This document shows positions 17,650 to 27,564 of a DNA stretch of 64,000 nt, piece after piece (position 1 is the stretch's first letter; every line of letters starts with the position of its first letter). Origin of the DNA: Paraburkholderia sp. BCC1886 (GTDB taxonomy: Bacteria > Pseudomonadota > Gammaproteobacteria > Burkholderiales > Burkholderiaceae); NCBI RefSeq assembly GCF_900996245.1, contig NZ_CAAJGK010000074.1, positions 372,001 through 436,000 of the forward strand. The letters are read 5' to 3'. The notes below the pieces were generated by a model, which saw only the letters and a list, made by a program, of their open reading frames with translations, made no database searches and was not told where the DNA came from. Position numbers and translations under genes: made by a program.

Positions 17650-18648
17650 TCAGACGCGAGCGGTGTCGCTGTTTTCGGAACGGCGCTTCGGCGACAGCCG
17701 GCGGCCGATGCGCACGAACGCGAGCCAATGTTGCGCCCAGAAACCGTCGCCGTACCGGTGGCCCTCGAGCTGATCGAGGATACCTGTCGGCTCCATTTCA
17801 CGGCTCCAGGAGACGCTGCGGAACAGCATGTCCCACCACGGAAACAGCACGCCGAAATTGCAGCCGTAGTTCAGGCCTTCGTGACCGTAGCCGATCGCAT
17901 GATGACGGCGGTGAAAAGTCGGACTGACCAGCAGACGCTCGCCGAGCCAGCCGAAATACATGCGGATATTCGCGTGTTGCACGCTCTGCGCGAGATTGGT
18001 GATGGCGACCAGCACGACGAATTGCGATGGCGGCACGCCGATGACCAGCGCGATGAGCGCGAAGAACGACGCCTGGAGCATGTCGTCGAGCAGATGATTG
18101 CGGTCGTCGGACCAGAGCGACATCTGCTGCTGACTGTGGTGCACCGCGTGCAACTCCCACCACACGCCGAACCGGTGCTCCCAGCGGTGATACCAGTAGC
18201 CCGCGAAGTCGATGACCAGCAGATACATCACGAACGTGACCAGCGGCTGCGTGGTGACGCCCGGCCACAAATTGTCGAACTCGATGTTGGCGATGTCGTG
18301 CAGCCGCAGCCAGCCCTGCACGGTGTCGAAAAGCGGTTGTAGCGCAAAGAAGAAGAACAGGTTGAGAATGCCCAGCTTGGCGATCCACGTGTAGATGACG
18401 TCGACCCGCACCGCCTTGCGGCTTTCCCACTTCTCCACCGGCCGCAGTGCCTCCAGCGGACGCAGCACCGCGTACATCGCCAGCACCTCGAGCACGCCGA
18501 CGATTACCCAATAGAGTGCGTCGTACGTGTCTTCGTCGTAGTCCATCAGCTCGAACCGGTACATCAGCGGCTGCACGATGTCGACGTACAGCAGCGTCTG
18601 GATCGCCGAGACGAAGCTGTCGAGAGAAGAAAAAATCAGATGGAACAT
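17650..18648 (-). CDS. Sterol desaturase / fatty acid hydroxylase superfamily protein
   Basis: The 332-aa membrane protein has four or so hydrophobic segments and the three histidine boxes of the family: HRWEH, HAVHH and HRRHH, which hold a di-iron centre for hydroxylation or desaturation of a lipid. The substrate is not indicated; in bacteria related proteins act on hopanoids, carotenoids, ornithine lipids or fatty acids. The ATG at 18648 begins MFHLIFSSLDSF. It is the downstream neighbour of a secreted beta-propeller gene, with a 70-base gap that allows joint transcription. Confidence 0.85.
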   Translation of the reverse strand: MFHLIFSSLDSFVSAIQTLLYVDIVQPLMYRFELMDYDEDTYDALYWVIVGVLEVLAMYAVLRPLEALRPVEKWESRKAVRVDVIYTWIAKLGILNLFFFFALQPLFDTVQGWLRLHDIANIEFDNLWPGVTTQPLVTFVMYLLVIDFAGYWYHRWEHRFGVWWELHAVHHSQQQMSLWSDDRNHLLDDMLQASFFALIALVIGVPPSQFVVLVAITNLAQSVQHANIRMYFGWLGERLLVSPTFHRRHHAIGYGHEGLNYGCNFGVLFPWWDMLFRSVSWSREMEPTGILDQLEGHRYGDGFWAQHWLAFVRIGRRLSPKRRSENSDTARV

Positions 18649-18718
18649 GGCGCTGGCCTGGTGGCTACGTTCAAGGCGTGCTACAGCAAATCTTCAAACC
18701 TGATGGTGCCGGCCCGGG

Positions 18719-19735
18719 TCAAGCGCCATTGGGCGCTGTAACCGGGGCACGATTATAAAAATAGATGCCGTGCGGCGAACGGCCGACGGCGATAGTCTGG
18801 ATCAGCTTGCGCGAGTTCAGGTCGATGATGCCGATGTGCTTCGCGAAGCGGAACGTAACCCACAGATAGCGTTTGTCGGCGGAAAGTTCCATGTCGTCCG
18901 GTCCAGGCATCAAACCGGTGATGTCGCCGACATTCGTGAGCGCGTCTTCGTCAATGATGCTGATGGTGCTGGCCACGCGGTTCGAGACCGCGACGTGCTT
19001 GCCGTCGGCGAGCGAGCGGAAGTTGTGCGCGCCCTTGCCCGTGGGGATCGTCTTGACGACTTTCTGATTGCGCCAGTCGACCACCGCGACGTAGTCCGCG
19101 CCGGTCATGCCGACCAGCAGGTATTTGTCGCCGGGCGTCATCCATAAACCGGCCGGCACTTTGCCGACTTTCATCTTCCACTTCACGGTTTGCGTAGCCA
19201 GGTCGACCGCCGCGAGTTCACCCGACACCTGCAAGGTGACGAAGACCGTCTTGCTGTCGTTCGTAAATGCCAGGTGGCTGGGCATGACCGCGAGCGGCAG
19301 GCGCGCGGCCAGCGTCATCTGGTTTTTCTGGTCGTAGTGATAAATGTCCAGTCGGTCGAGCCGCAAACCGGTGGTAACGAGCCACTTACGGTCTGGCGCG
19401 AAGCCGATCTGATAAGGGTCTTCGATGTTTTCGACCCAGCGTTGCACCTGGCCCGTTTTTGGGTCGACGAACATCAGATTGTTGGATACCGAATTCGCGA
19501 CGATAAGCGAAGAATTATCCGGCGTGGACATGAGGTGATGCGGTTCCTTGCCCGTCGGCACCGTGCCAACCACCTGCCGCGTGGTTTCGTCGATGAGGCT
19601 CAGCGTGGCTTCGCCGGAATTGAGCACGATGACGTTATTAGCGTGCGCAGCCGGAGAGAAAAAACCTGTCGCGGCCACGAGTGATGCCCCGATCGCGAAC
19701 GTAGCGGCCAAGCGGGAAAGAAAAATTTTACGCAT
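18719..19735 (-). CDS. Periplasmic YncE/YVTN-type beta-propeller protein
   Basis: The 338-aa protein has a signal peptide (cleavage after AHA near residue 32) and about seven blades of the YVTN kind, with repeated motifs such as VPTGKEPHHL, IPTGKGAHNF and IAVGRSPHGI followed by a beta-strand. Such propellers bind ligands or act as structural modules in the periplasm; no enzymatic residues are evident. Positioned upstream of the hydroxylase on the same strand. Confidence 0.8.
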   Translation of the reverse strand: MRKIFLSRLAATFAIGASLVAATGFFSPAAHANNVIVLNSGEATLSLIDETTRQVVGTVPTGKEPHHLMSTPDNSSLIVANSVSNNLMFVDPKTGQVQRWVENIEDPYQIGFAPDRKWLVTTGLRLDRLDIYHYDQKNQMTLAARLPLAVMPSHLAFTNDSKTVFVTLQVSGELAAVDLATQTVKWKMKVGKVPAGLWMTPGDKYLLVGMTGADYVAVVDWRNQKVVKTIPTGKGAHNFRSLADGKHVAVSNRVASTISIIDEDALTNVGDITGLMPGPDDMELSADKRYLWVTFRFAKHIGIIDLNSRKLIQTIAVGRSPHGIYFYNRAPVTAPNGA

Positions 19736-20295
19736 GAAAACTCACTTCGGAGAACAGCCGACATTGTAGAACGATTGCCGGGGCTCGCGGTTGACGTTGG
19801 TCGTGTTTCCGCCCACCCGTAATGGGGGGTTGATCGGATTTGTTCATGCTTTTGCCAGCAAGCTTAAGAAATAGTCCTATTAAATCCTAATCAAATTTAA
19901 AACGACGAGACTTATCTCGCCTGATAAAAATCATAACTCGACAGAACGAGACAATTCCTTTTTCTGATTATTTCCGTTCGATAAACTCTGCTAAAAATAA
20001 GACTGCCTGATTATTTTTACCGGTTTAAGAGTTTGCTTATTCCGCCTTTTCGTAGTCGGCGAGAAAATCCCTTCCGCTCATCGCCCGTTCACCCGATTTC
20101 GTGGATCCAGCGGCGTGACACGGCGTTTCGGCGCGCAAATCAAACCCGCTCCATCGGGAATCGGCACGAGCCCGCGGTCGTACCGCGGTTCGCTCGGCAA
20201 CTCGTAATTTGCGCGATTTATCAGGGCGATGACGGCCAATCCGATTACCCGTTTTTCACTCCCATCCACTCACTACACCGAGGAGTCGTACAAAA
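19736..20295. other. 560-base AT-rich intergenic region upstream of the trimeric autotransporter
   Basis: No convincing gene is seen. The part 19840-20040 is strikingly AT-rich against the surrounding GC-rich DNA (for example AAGAAATAGTCCTATTAAAT and TTTCTGATTATTTCC). It should hold the divergent promoters. The low GC resembles H-NS/MvaT-type silenced regions, which is an inference. Confidence 0.6.
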
Positions 20296-23067
20296 ATGCA
20301 TAAGCTTTTCCAATCGGTCTGGTGTGAAACATCCTCTACGCGGGCAACCGTCCCTGAGACAGGTCGTTCGAAACAGCCCGGCATATCGGCACGCAAAGCG
20401 GCAATCCGTGCCTCGCTTGCCGCGGCGGTATGGGTAGGTGGCGCGTCAGCCGCGCACGCCACGAATTACTTTGCTGCGGGCGCGGTCAATGGCAGCGCCG
20501 ACGCCGACGCGATCGCCATGGTTCCGGGTTCGATCGCAGCCGGCGTGGCGGCTTACGCGCAAGGTTTGCACGCTATCGCACTCGGTCTGCAAGCCACCGC
20601 TGAGGGCGAAAACGCATTCGCCGCCGGCCTGCAAGCACTCGCCGGGGGCGACAACTCGATTGCAACCGGAACCTCGGCGCAGGCGCTCGGCGACAAGTCG
20701 ATCGCCACCGGTCAGGGGGCTCTTGCGCAGGGCGACAACGCCATTGCGATGGGCGTTACCGCGAATGCCGAAGGAGAGGGATCGATTGCAAACGGCCTCG
20801 CCGCACGCGCGGTCGGACAGGATGCGATTGCGACCGGCGTGCAGGCCAACGCCACCGGCAATAACGCAATCGCGACAGGCGCCGCAGCGCATGCGTTCGC
20901 CGACAACTCAATCGCCACCGGGCTGCTGGCTACCGCGGACGGCAACAACGCGATTGCGACTGGCACCGGCTCGAGCGCGGTGGGCGAAAACGCCGTGGCC
21001 ACCGGCCTGGGAGCAGAGGCGCAGGGTGACAATTCAATCGCGACAGGCACCATCGCGAATGCCGGGGGCGCCAGCGCGTTCGCCGCCGGCTATTCAGCCA
21101 GCGCGCAAGGCACCCAGTCGATCGCGCTGGGCACTCAGGCAGGCGCTGCGGACACCGACACGACAGCCATTGGGTCCTACGCCAGCGCTAGCGGCGCGAC
21201 ATCGGTCGCGCTCGGCTATCGCGCCCAGACCGGCGGACTGGCGGCATTGGCAGCCGGAACATCGGCGGTGGCAGCGGCAGACGGCTCGGTCGCACTCGGC
21301 TATGCGGCGCACTCCGCTGCCGTGGACGCCATCGCGCTTGGACACGCGGCGACGGCCTCGTCGTCCGATGGCATCGCGCTTGGGCACGCCGCGACGGCTT
21401 CGTCTTTCGATGGCATTGCGCTTGGACATGCCGCGACGGCTTCGTCTTCCGATGGCATTGCGCTTGGGCATGCTGCGACGACCTCTTCTTCCGATAGCAT
21501 CGCGCTTGGGCACTCGGCGACGGCCTCATCGTCCAATGGCATTGCGCTTGGTGCATCATCGGCAGTCGCGGGCGTGGGCGGCGTGGCGCTCGGTTATCTG
21601 GCCAGCGCCGCTGCCGACAACTCGGTGGCGCTCGGCCAACATTCGCTCGCCGACCGGGCCAACGCGGTATCGGTTGGCGCAGCAAACGCCGAGCGTCAGA
21701 TCACCCACGTGGCAGCCGGCACCTCGGCCACGGACGCGGTCAATCTGAGCCAGTTACAAGCGGCTAGCGCAAACGCCTCGCGCTATTTCAAGGCGGCGGG
21801 CAATGGACTGAACGACGGCAGCGACGATGCGCGCAATCCAGGAGCGTTGTCGCTTGCCATCGGCAGCGCCGCGCGCGCCGATGGCAACCTGAGTTTCGCC
21901 GCAGGCACGAATTCAAGCGCCGGTGGCAATTTCAGCGTGGCCACAGGACCGAATGCATGGGCGGGTGGCGATTTCAGCGTGGCGTTGGGCGCGAGCGCCA
22001 ACGCTTCCGGCATCCGGTCAATCGCGCTGGGTCAAACTGCCAGCGCGATCGCCGACAATGCGGTCGCACTCGGCGCCCGCTCTCTAGCCGACCGGGCCAA
22101 TACCGTGTCGGTGGGCTCGGCGGGCAGCGAGCGTCAGATCACTAACGTAGCGGCCGGCACGGCAGATACCGACGCAGTCAACTTCGCCCAGCTTAAGGCA
22201 GTCAGCGACCAGGGCGCCGCGAACGCAGCGCAGCTCGACGGCGCGGTTCTCTATGACCGGAATGGCGACGGCAGTGTCGATCGCAATAGCGTGACATTGG
22301 GTGGAGATACGGCCAGCGGTGGCACGGTTCTGCACAACGTCGCGACCGGCGTGGACGCGAACGACGCGGTCAACGTCAGCCAGTTGAATCAGGCAATCGC
22401 CGGCGCGGTCATCAATATTCCCGTTGGCCCGTTCACCAGTCCATGGTTCAGCGCGCAAGCCGACAGTTATGGACTCACGGCCGCCGAGGCTTCGGGCACG
22501 CTGTCAGTCGCGGCCGGCGCATTCGCGCAAGCCACCGGCACGAACGCCACGGCGCTCGGGGCGAACTCGAATGCCAGCGGAGATAACGCGACGGCGCTGG
22601 GCGCCTACTCCACGGCCACCGCCGACAATTCGGTTGCGCTTGGCCAGGGCTCGGTGGCTGACCGGGCCAATACAGTATCGGTGGGCGCGGTCGGTTCGGA
22701 GCGCCAGATAACCAACGTCGCGGCCGGCGTGCAAGGTACCGACGCGGTCAATGTCGAGCAGTTCCAGCGCGGCATGAGCAGCACGGTCAGTCAGGCGAAC
22801 AGTTATACCGACGATCAGGTGCGCTCGGCCCGGCGCGACTCCTACGGCGGCACGGCGTCGGCTCTCGCCATGGCGGGATTGCCGCAAGCAGTGTTACCGG
22901 GTCATGGCATGGTGGCACTGGCCGGCGGCACGTACGGTGGACAATCCGCATTGGCCATCGGCGTGTCCCAGTTATCCGATACCGGCAAATGGGCTTACAA
23001 GCTACAGGGCACGACGGATTCGCGCGGCCAGTTCGGCGCATCGATCGGCGCGGGTGTGCACTGGTAA
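20296..23067 (+). CDS. YadA-type trimeric autotransporter adhesin
   Basis: The 923-aa protein starts with an extended signal-peptide region (MHKLFQSVWCETSSTRATV, like the ESPR motif), then a classical signal ending ASAAHA near residue 55. The head is built of many 14-residue left-handed repeats (ALGxxAxAxGxxA type). It has necks with ADRANTVSVG and GSERQITNVAAG plus DAVNxxQL, at about residues 450, 600 and 800. The last 70 residues form the YadA anchor (ALAMAGLPQAVLPG ... GASIGAGVHW). Three chains form the outer-membrane barrel and the stalk displays the head, usually for binding host surfaces or for autoaggregation. The upstream AT-rich DNA suggests tight regulation. No separate partner gene is needed. 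Confidence 0.9.
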   Translation: MHKLFQSVWCETSSTRATVPETGRSKQPGISARKAAIRASLAAAVWVGGASAAHATNYFAAGAVNGSADADAIAMVPGSIAAGVAAYAQGLHAIALGLQATAEGENAFAAGLQALAGGDNSIATGTSAQALGDKSIATGQGALAQGDNAIAMGVTANAEGEGSIANGLAARAVGQDAIATGVQANATGNNAIATGAAAHAFADNSIATGLLATADGNNAIATGTGSSAVGENAVATGLGAEAQGDNSIATGTIANAGGASAFAAGYSASAQGTQSIALGTQAGAADTDTTAIGSYASASGATSVALGYRAQTGGLAALAAGTSAVAAADGSVALGYAAHSAAVDAIALGHAATASSSDGIALGHAATASSFDGIALGHAATASSSDGIALGHAATTSSSDSIALGHSATASSSNGIALGASSAVAGVGGVALGYLASAAADNSVALGQHSLADRANAVSVGAANAERQITHVAAGTSATDAVNLSQLQAASANASRYFKAAGNGLNDGSDDARNPGALSLAIGSAARADGNLSFAAGTNSSAGGNFSVATGPNAWAGGDFSVALGASANASGIRSIALGQTASAIADNAVALGARSLADRANTVSVGSAGSERQITNVAAGTADTDAVNFAQLKAVSDQGAANAAQLDGAVLYDRNGDGSVDRNSVTLGGDTASGGTVLHNVATGVDANDAVNVSQLNQAIAGAVINIPVGPFTSPWFSAQADSYGLTAAEASGTLSVAAGAFAQATGTNATALGANSNASGDNATALGAYSTATADNSVALGQGSVADRANTVSVGAVGSERQITNVAAGVQGTDAVNVEQFQRGMSSTVSQANSYTDDQVRSARRDSYGGTASALAMAGLPQAVLPGHGMVALAGGTYGGQSALAIGVSQLSDTGKWAYKLQGTTDSRGQFGASIGAGVHW
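21331..21540 (+). repeat. Five in-frame 42-bp repeats in the adhesin head
   Basis: Units begin at 21331, 21373, 21415, 21457 and 21499 with ATCGCGCTTGG-like starts and encode the 14-residue motif IALGHAATASSSDG with few changes. The copies are much closer to each other than the other head repeats. Confidence 0.85.
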
Positions 23068-23116
23068 GCAAGCGGAGCAGGTATCGACAGTCGCTACGGC
23101 GGCCTGGTGAGCGATC

Positions 23117-23141
23117 AGCGTCGCGCCATTGGCGCGACGCT
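23117..23141. terminator. Hairpin between the convergent adhesin and hrpA genes
   Basis: A perfect 11-bp stem AGCGTCGCGCC / GGCGCGACGCT with a three-base loop lies between the two stop codons. There is no T-run, so termination is likely but not certain. Confidence 0.5.
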
Positions 23142-23166
23142 GGAGCGAACGCTGGCCGCCCCGCCC

Positions 23167-26100
23167 TCACCGCTGCATCGACTCCCATACTTTATGCAGT
23201 CGTTTCACCGAAACCGGCATCGGCGTGCGCAGCTCCTGTGCGAACAGCGAAATGCGCAACTCTTCGAGCAGCCAGCGGAATTCCGTGAGCCGTGGGTCGA
23301 GCACACCACCGCGCTGGGCGACCGCGCGCTGATAGTGCTGCAGCAAAGGCTGATATTCCGCGAACTGGCGTACATCGCGAGCCGGGTCCGCTTTCAGCTT
23401 GTCGATGCGCAACGCAATGCCCTTCAGATAGCGCGGGAAATGGGCAAGCTGCGCATACGGCGTATCCACCACGAAGCGCTTGCCGATCAATGCTTCGAGC
23501 TGGCTCTGCATGTCCGCGTAAGCCGCAGCGAACGGTTTAGCCTGCACCAGCTTTTTGGTGACGCCCGCGTATTCCGTGAGTATTTGCCCCACGAGCCGCG
23601 AGATTTCCTGCGCGAGCAAGGTCAACCGGCTGCGGCCTTCGTCGCGGCGGGTGTGGAAGCCGGCATCATCCGCGGGCAGCGGGTCTTGCAGGCATGCGCG
23701 ATCGAGCGCCGTGTCGATCAACTGGTCGCGCAGTTCTTCCTGGGTGCCACGCGGCATGAACTGCATCGCCATTTCACGCAGCCCCGGCAGATTTTTTTCC
23801 AGATACTTGATCGGCTCTTTCAATTGCAGCGCGAACAGCCGACGCAGGCCGGCCCGATGAATACGCGCGGCTTCATCCGGCGAATCGAACACCTCGACGT
23901 CGCAATGCGTACCGCGATCCACGAGGGCCGGGTAACCAAACAGCGTCTGCCCGCCACGACGAATTTCGAGCAACTCGGGAAGCTTGCCGAAATTCCAAGT
24001 CGTCAATTTTTCATAAAGCGCGGTGCCGGAGGTGCCCGTAGCACCCGCAGCACCCGAAGCACCCGAAGCCCCTCCACCCACCGCCGTCTGCGGCCCGGCC
24101 GCAGCCCCGCTCTTGCCACGGGAACCCGAACCAGCGGCCCCCAGACCCTGCGTCGCCGGCCCGGCCACGCCTCCACCGCCGCCCGCGTCGGCCAACGCGG
24201 CACCAGCCGCGCTCGACGCTATCTTCTGGAAATGCTGCTGCGCCTGACCACCCAACTCGGCGCGCAATTGCGACAGATTGCGGCCCATCGCCAGTTGCCG
24301 TCCGTGCTCGTCGATCACCTTGAAGTTCATCGACAGATGCGGCATCAAGGTCTCGAGCTTGAAATCCGCCTGCTTCATCGCGACCTGAGTCTGCTCGCGC
24401 ACATCCGCGATCAGCGTTTCGAGCAGACCGCCCGCGCCGAAGCGCACGCCCGCGTGCCGCTCGACGAAACCGGCCGCGTACTCGGGCAGCGGCACGCAAT
24501 GGCGGCGCAGCTTCTGCGGCAAGGACTTCAGCAACAGTTGCGTCTTCTCCTTGAGCATGCCGGGCACGAGCCATTCGCAACGCCGCGCATCGACCTGGTT
24601 CAGCGCATACAGCGGCACCGCGAGCGTCACGCCATCGCGCGGCGTGCCCGGCTCGAAGTGATAGGTGAGCGCCATCTCGACGCCGGCCATCGTCATCCGC
24701 TTCGGAAACAGGTCGGTGGTCACGCCGGCGGCTTCGTGCCGCATCAGATCGTCGCGCGACAGATACAGCAGACGCAACTTGTCTTCCGGCTGCCCGCTCG
24801 CCTTCACCTGATCGCGATACCAGCGCTCGAACGCCGCGCCGGTATGCATGCCCTTCGGCAAGGCCTGATCGTAGAAAGCAAAGATCAACTCGTCGTCGAC
24901 CAGCACGTCCTGCCGCCGCGACTTGTGTTCGAGCTGCTCGATATCGGCCAGCAGCTTGCGGTTGTGCGCGAAGAACGCCAGCTTCGTGTCGAACTCGCCT
25001 TCCACCAGCGCGCCGCGAATAAAAAGTTCGCGCGCCCGCTCCGGGTCCTGCTGACCGAAACTCACGCGCCGCCGGTGATAGATCGGCAGACCGTACAGCA
25101 CGGCCCGCTCGAACGCCGACACCTGCGCCGCGCGCTTCTCCCAATGCGGTTCGGAGAGCGACTTTTTCAGCAGATGCGCGCCGATTTTCTCGATCCACTC
25201 CGGCTCGATCTTCGCAATGCAGCGCGCGTACAGACGGCTGGTCTCGACCAGCTCGGCGGCCATCGCCCACTTGCCGGCCTTTTTCACCAGCGCGGAGCCG
25301 GGCCACAAATAAAACTTGATGCCGCGCGCGCCGAGGTAATACGGCTCGTCGTCGGCCTTCAGACCGATATTGCCGAGCAGACCGGTCAGCAGCGCGAGGT
25401 GAATCTGCTCGAACGTCGCCTCGGCTTCGTTCAGCCGCCAGCCATGTTCGCGCACCACCGTCAGCAGTTGCGAATGCACGTCGCGCCACTCGCGCAGGCG
25501 CACCTGCGACAGAAAATTCTTGCGGCACTCTTCATGCAACTGCTTGTTCGACTTCTTGTGCGCGATCGCCTCGTCGAACCAGTTCCAGATTTTCAGCCAT
25601 TGCAGGAATTCGGAGCGCTCGTCGGCAAACCGGCGATGCGCCTGGTCCGCCTGCTCCTGCGCTTCAATCGGCCGGTCGCGCGGGTCCTGCACGGACAAGG
25701 CGCTCGCGATGATCAGCACTTCCTTCAACGCCTGCTGGTCGCGCGCGGCGAGAATCATCCGGCCGACTCGCGGATCGAGCGGCAGGCGCGCGAGTTCGCG
25801 GCCGAGCGGCGTGAGCCGGTTGTCGTCGTCGACGGCGCCGAGTTCGTTCAGCAGTTGATAGCCATCGGCGATCGCGCGGCCCGGCGGCGGCTCGATGAAC
25901 GGGAATGTTTCGATCGCCGTCAAATGCAGCGACTTCATCCGCAAAATGACCGAGGCCAGCGACGAGCGCAGAATTTCCGGATCGGTGAAGCGCACGCGTC
26001 CCAGGTAATCGCTCTCTTCGTACAGCCGGATGCAGATACCGTCGGCCACCCGCCCGCAGCGCCCGGCACGTTGATTCGCGGCGGCCTGCGAGATCGACTC

Positions 26101-27564
26101 GATCTGCAACTGCTCGACCTTGTTGCGATATGAGTAGCGCTTCACGCGCGCAAGGCCGGTATCGACCACGTAGCGAATGCCCGGCACCGTCAGCGAGGTT
26201 TCGGCGACGTTGGTGGCCAGCACGATGCGCCGCGTGTTCGAAATGCGGAACACGCGCTCCTGGTCGGAAGCGGAAAGCCGCGCGAACAGCGGCAGAATTT
26301 CCGTATGCGGCGGGTGGTGTTTGCGCAGCGCCTCCGCCGCATCGCGAATCTCGCGCTCGCCGGGCAGGAACACCAGCACGTCGCCGGGGCCTTCGCGGCA
26401 GAGCTCGTCGACGGCATCCACGATCGCGTCCATCAGATCGCGGTCGGCTTCGCGCTGGGTTTTGGGCCGTTCGCGATTGTCGCCCCGGTTCACGGGCGTT
26501 GCCGCGGTTGCCGCGGTTCCCGCCGTGCCGCCCTGTGCCGCCTTGATCGCGGGACTGTCTTCCACGACCGGCCGATAGCGCACCTCGACCGGATACAGAC
26601 GGCCGCTCACTTCGATCACCGGCGCGGGTTTCTCTTCGCTGCCGAAGTGGCGGGCGAAGCGGTCCGCGTCGATCGTCGCCGAGGTCACGATCAGTTTCAG
26701 ATCGGGCCGTTTGACGAGAATTTCCTTCAGATAGCCGAGCAGAAAATCGATGTTGAGGCTGCGTTCGTGCGCCTCGTCGATGATCAGCGTGTCGTAGGCC
26801 TGTAGCAGCGGATCGGTTTGCGTTTCGGCGAGCAGAATACCGTCGGTCATCAGCTTGACCGACGCACCGGACGACAGATTGTCGGTAAAGCGCACCTTGT
26901 ATCCGACCACTTCGCCGAACGGCGTGCCGAGTTCTTCGGCGATACGACGGCCAGTGGCCGACGCGGCGATCCGGCGCGGCTGCGTATGACCGATCAGACC
27001 GGCGCCGCCCGCGCCCAGGCCGCGACCCAGCGCGAGGCAGATTTTGGGCAGCTGAGTGGTCTTGCCCGAGCCGGTTTCACCCGACACGATCACCACCTGA
27101 TTCTCCGCAATGGCCTTCGCGATCTCTTCGCGTCGGGCGGATACCGGCAATGCTTCGGGGAAAGTAATCGGCGGAACCGGATTCGCCACGACGACACGCG
27201 GTGGCCTCGGTGGCTTCGGTGGCCGAGGCGTTCGTGGCTCGCGCTGCGCGCTGCGCTCGTCAAGCTCTTTGCGCTGGTTGGGGGCCTTGCGCTGGTTGGG
27301 GTCCTTGCGCTGGCTGGGCTCGTTGCGCTCGTTGAGGTCTTTGCGCTGGCTGAGGTCTTTGCGCTCGTTGCGCTCCTTGCCTTCGGCCTGCGCCTCGCCT
27401 GACCGCGGCGCGCGCGGGTCGCGCCGGGGTGCGGCGGCGTTCTGCGCTGGTGCGGAATCGCGATTGCGCGGCTCGCGCCGCGTCGCGTCGCCAGCCTCTA
27501 CCGGTTCGGCGGCCGGCGCCGTTTTCTCGTTCGCCGCTGCGGGACTTTTAGGTACATTCGACAT
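23167..27564 (-). CDS. hrpA: ATP-dependent RNA helicase HrpA (DEAH box)
   Basis: The 1465-aa protein contains the DEAH helicase core: Walker A GETGSGKTTQLPK, DEAH in IIDEAHERS, SAT in TSATIDADRF and the QRAGRCGRV motif. These are followed by HA2 and OB-type domains and the long HrpA-specific C-terminal region. HrpA remodels RNA and rescues stalled ribosomes in E. coli. The N-terminal 135 residues are a charged, repeated low-complexity extension (units such as RKDLNERNEPSQ) not found in the E. coli protein. A Gly/Ala-rich insertion of about 55 residues lies in the C-terminal half (around 1100-1180). The ATG has no ribosome site and sits eight bases from a palindromic -10 box, so a leaderless transcript is probable. 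Divergent from argA. Confidence 0.92.
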   Translation of the reverse strand: MSNVPKSPAAANEKTAPAAEPVEAGDATRREPRNRDSAPAQNAAAPRRDPRAPRSGEAQAEGKERNERKDLSQRKDLNERNEPSQRKDPNQRKAPNQRKELDERSAQREPRTPRPPKPPRPPRVVVANPVPPITFPEALPVSARREEIAKAIAENQVVIVSGETGSGKTTQLPKICLALGRGLGAGGAGLIGHTQPRRIAASATGRRIAEELGTPFGEVVGYKVRFTDNLSSGASVKLMTDGILLAETQTDPLLQAYDTLIIDEAHERSLNIDFLLGYLKEILVKRPDLKLIVTSATIDADRFARHFGSEEKPAPVIEVSGRLYPVEVRYRPVVEDSPAIKAAQGGTAGTAATAATPVNRGDNRERPKTQREADRDLMDAIVDAVDELCREGPGDVLVFLPGEREIRDAAEALRKHHPPHTEILPLFARLSASDQERVFRISNTRRIVLATNVAETSLTVPGIRYVVDTGLARVKRYSYRNKVEQLQIESISQAAANQRAGRCGRVADGICIRLYEESDYLGRVRFTDPEILRSSLASVILRMKSLHLTAIETFPFIEPPPGRAIADGYQLLNELGAVDDDNRLTPLGRELARLPLDPRVGRMILAARDQQALKEVLIIASALSVQDPRDRPIEAQEQADQAHRRFADERSEFLQWLKIWNWFDEAIAHKKSNKQLHEECRKNFLSQVRLREWRDVHSQLLTVVREHGWRLNEAEATFEQIHLALLTGLLGNIGLKADDEPYYLGARGIKFYLWPGSALVKKAGKWAMAAELVETSRLYARCIAKIEPEWIEKIGAHLLKKSLSEPHWEKRAAQVSAFERAVLYGLPIYHRRRVSFGQQDPERARELFIRGALVEGEFDTKLAFFAHNRKLLADIEQLEHKSRRQDVLVDDELIFAFYDQALPKGMHTGAAFERWYRDQVKASGQPEDKLRLLYLSRDDLMRHEAAGVTTDLFPKRMTMAGVEMALTYHFEPGTPRDGVTLAVPLYALNQVDARRCEWLVPGMLKEKTQLLLKSLPQKLRRHCVPLPEYAAGFVERHAGVRFGAGGLLETLIADVREQTQVAMKQADFKLETLMPHLSMNFKVIDEHGRQLAMGRNLSQLRAELGGQAQQHFQKIASSAAGAALADAGGGGGVAGPATQGLGAAGSGSRGKSGAAAGPQTAVGGGASGASGAAGATGTSGTALYEKLTTWNFGKLPELLEIRRGGQTLFGYPALVDRGTHCDVEVFDSPDEAARIHRAGLRRLFALQLKEPIKYLEKNLPGLREMAMQFMPRGTQEELRDQLIDTALDRACLQDPLPADDAGFHTRRDEGRSRLTLLAQEISRLVGQILTEYAGVTKKLVQAKPFAAAYADMQSQLEALIGKRFVVDTPYAQLAHFPRYLKGIALRIDKLKADPARDVRQFAEYQPLLQHYQRAVAQRGGVLDPRLTEFRWLLEELRISLFAQELRTPMPVSVKRLHKVWESMQR
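27269..27376 (-). repeat. Six 18-bp repeats in the hrpA 5' region
   Basis: Units starting TTGCGCT on the plus strand recur at 27269, 27287, 27305, 27323, 27341 and 27359, exactly 18 bases apart. They encode the six-residue repeats (such as ERNEPSQRKDPNQRK) of the HrpA N-terminal extension. The 18-bp period keeps the frame. Confidence 0.85.

Noticed and set aside
17325-17801. N-terminal extension of the EI24 protein with Cys-Pro repeats
   Set aside because: It is the 12-bp minisatellite read in frame; the normal family N-terminus starts at the ATG at 17324.
23107-26133. A 1008-codon open frame opposite hrpA
   Set aside because: It is the antisense frame of a GC-rich gene; the translation is rich in Arg/Gln/His and has no domain, while hrpA has all helicase motifs.
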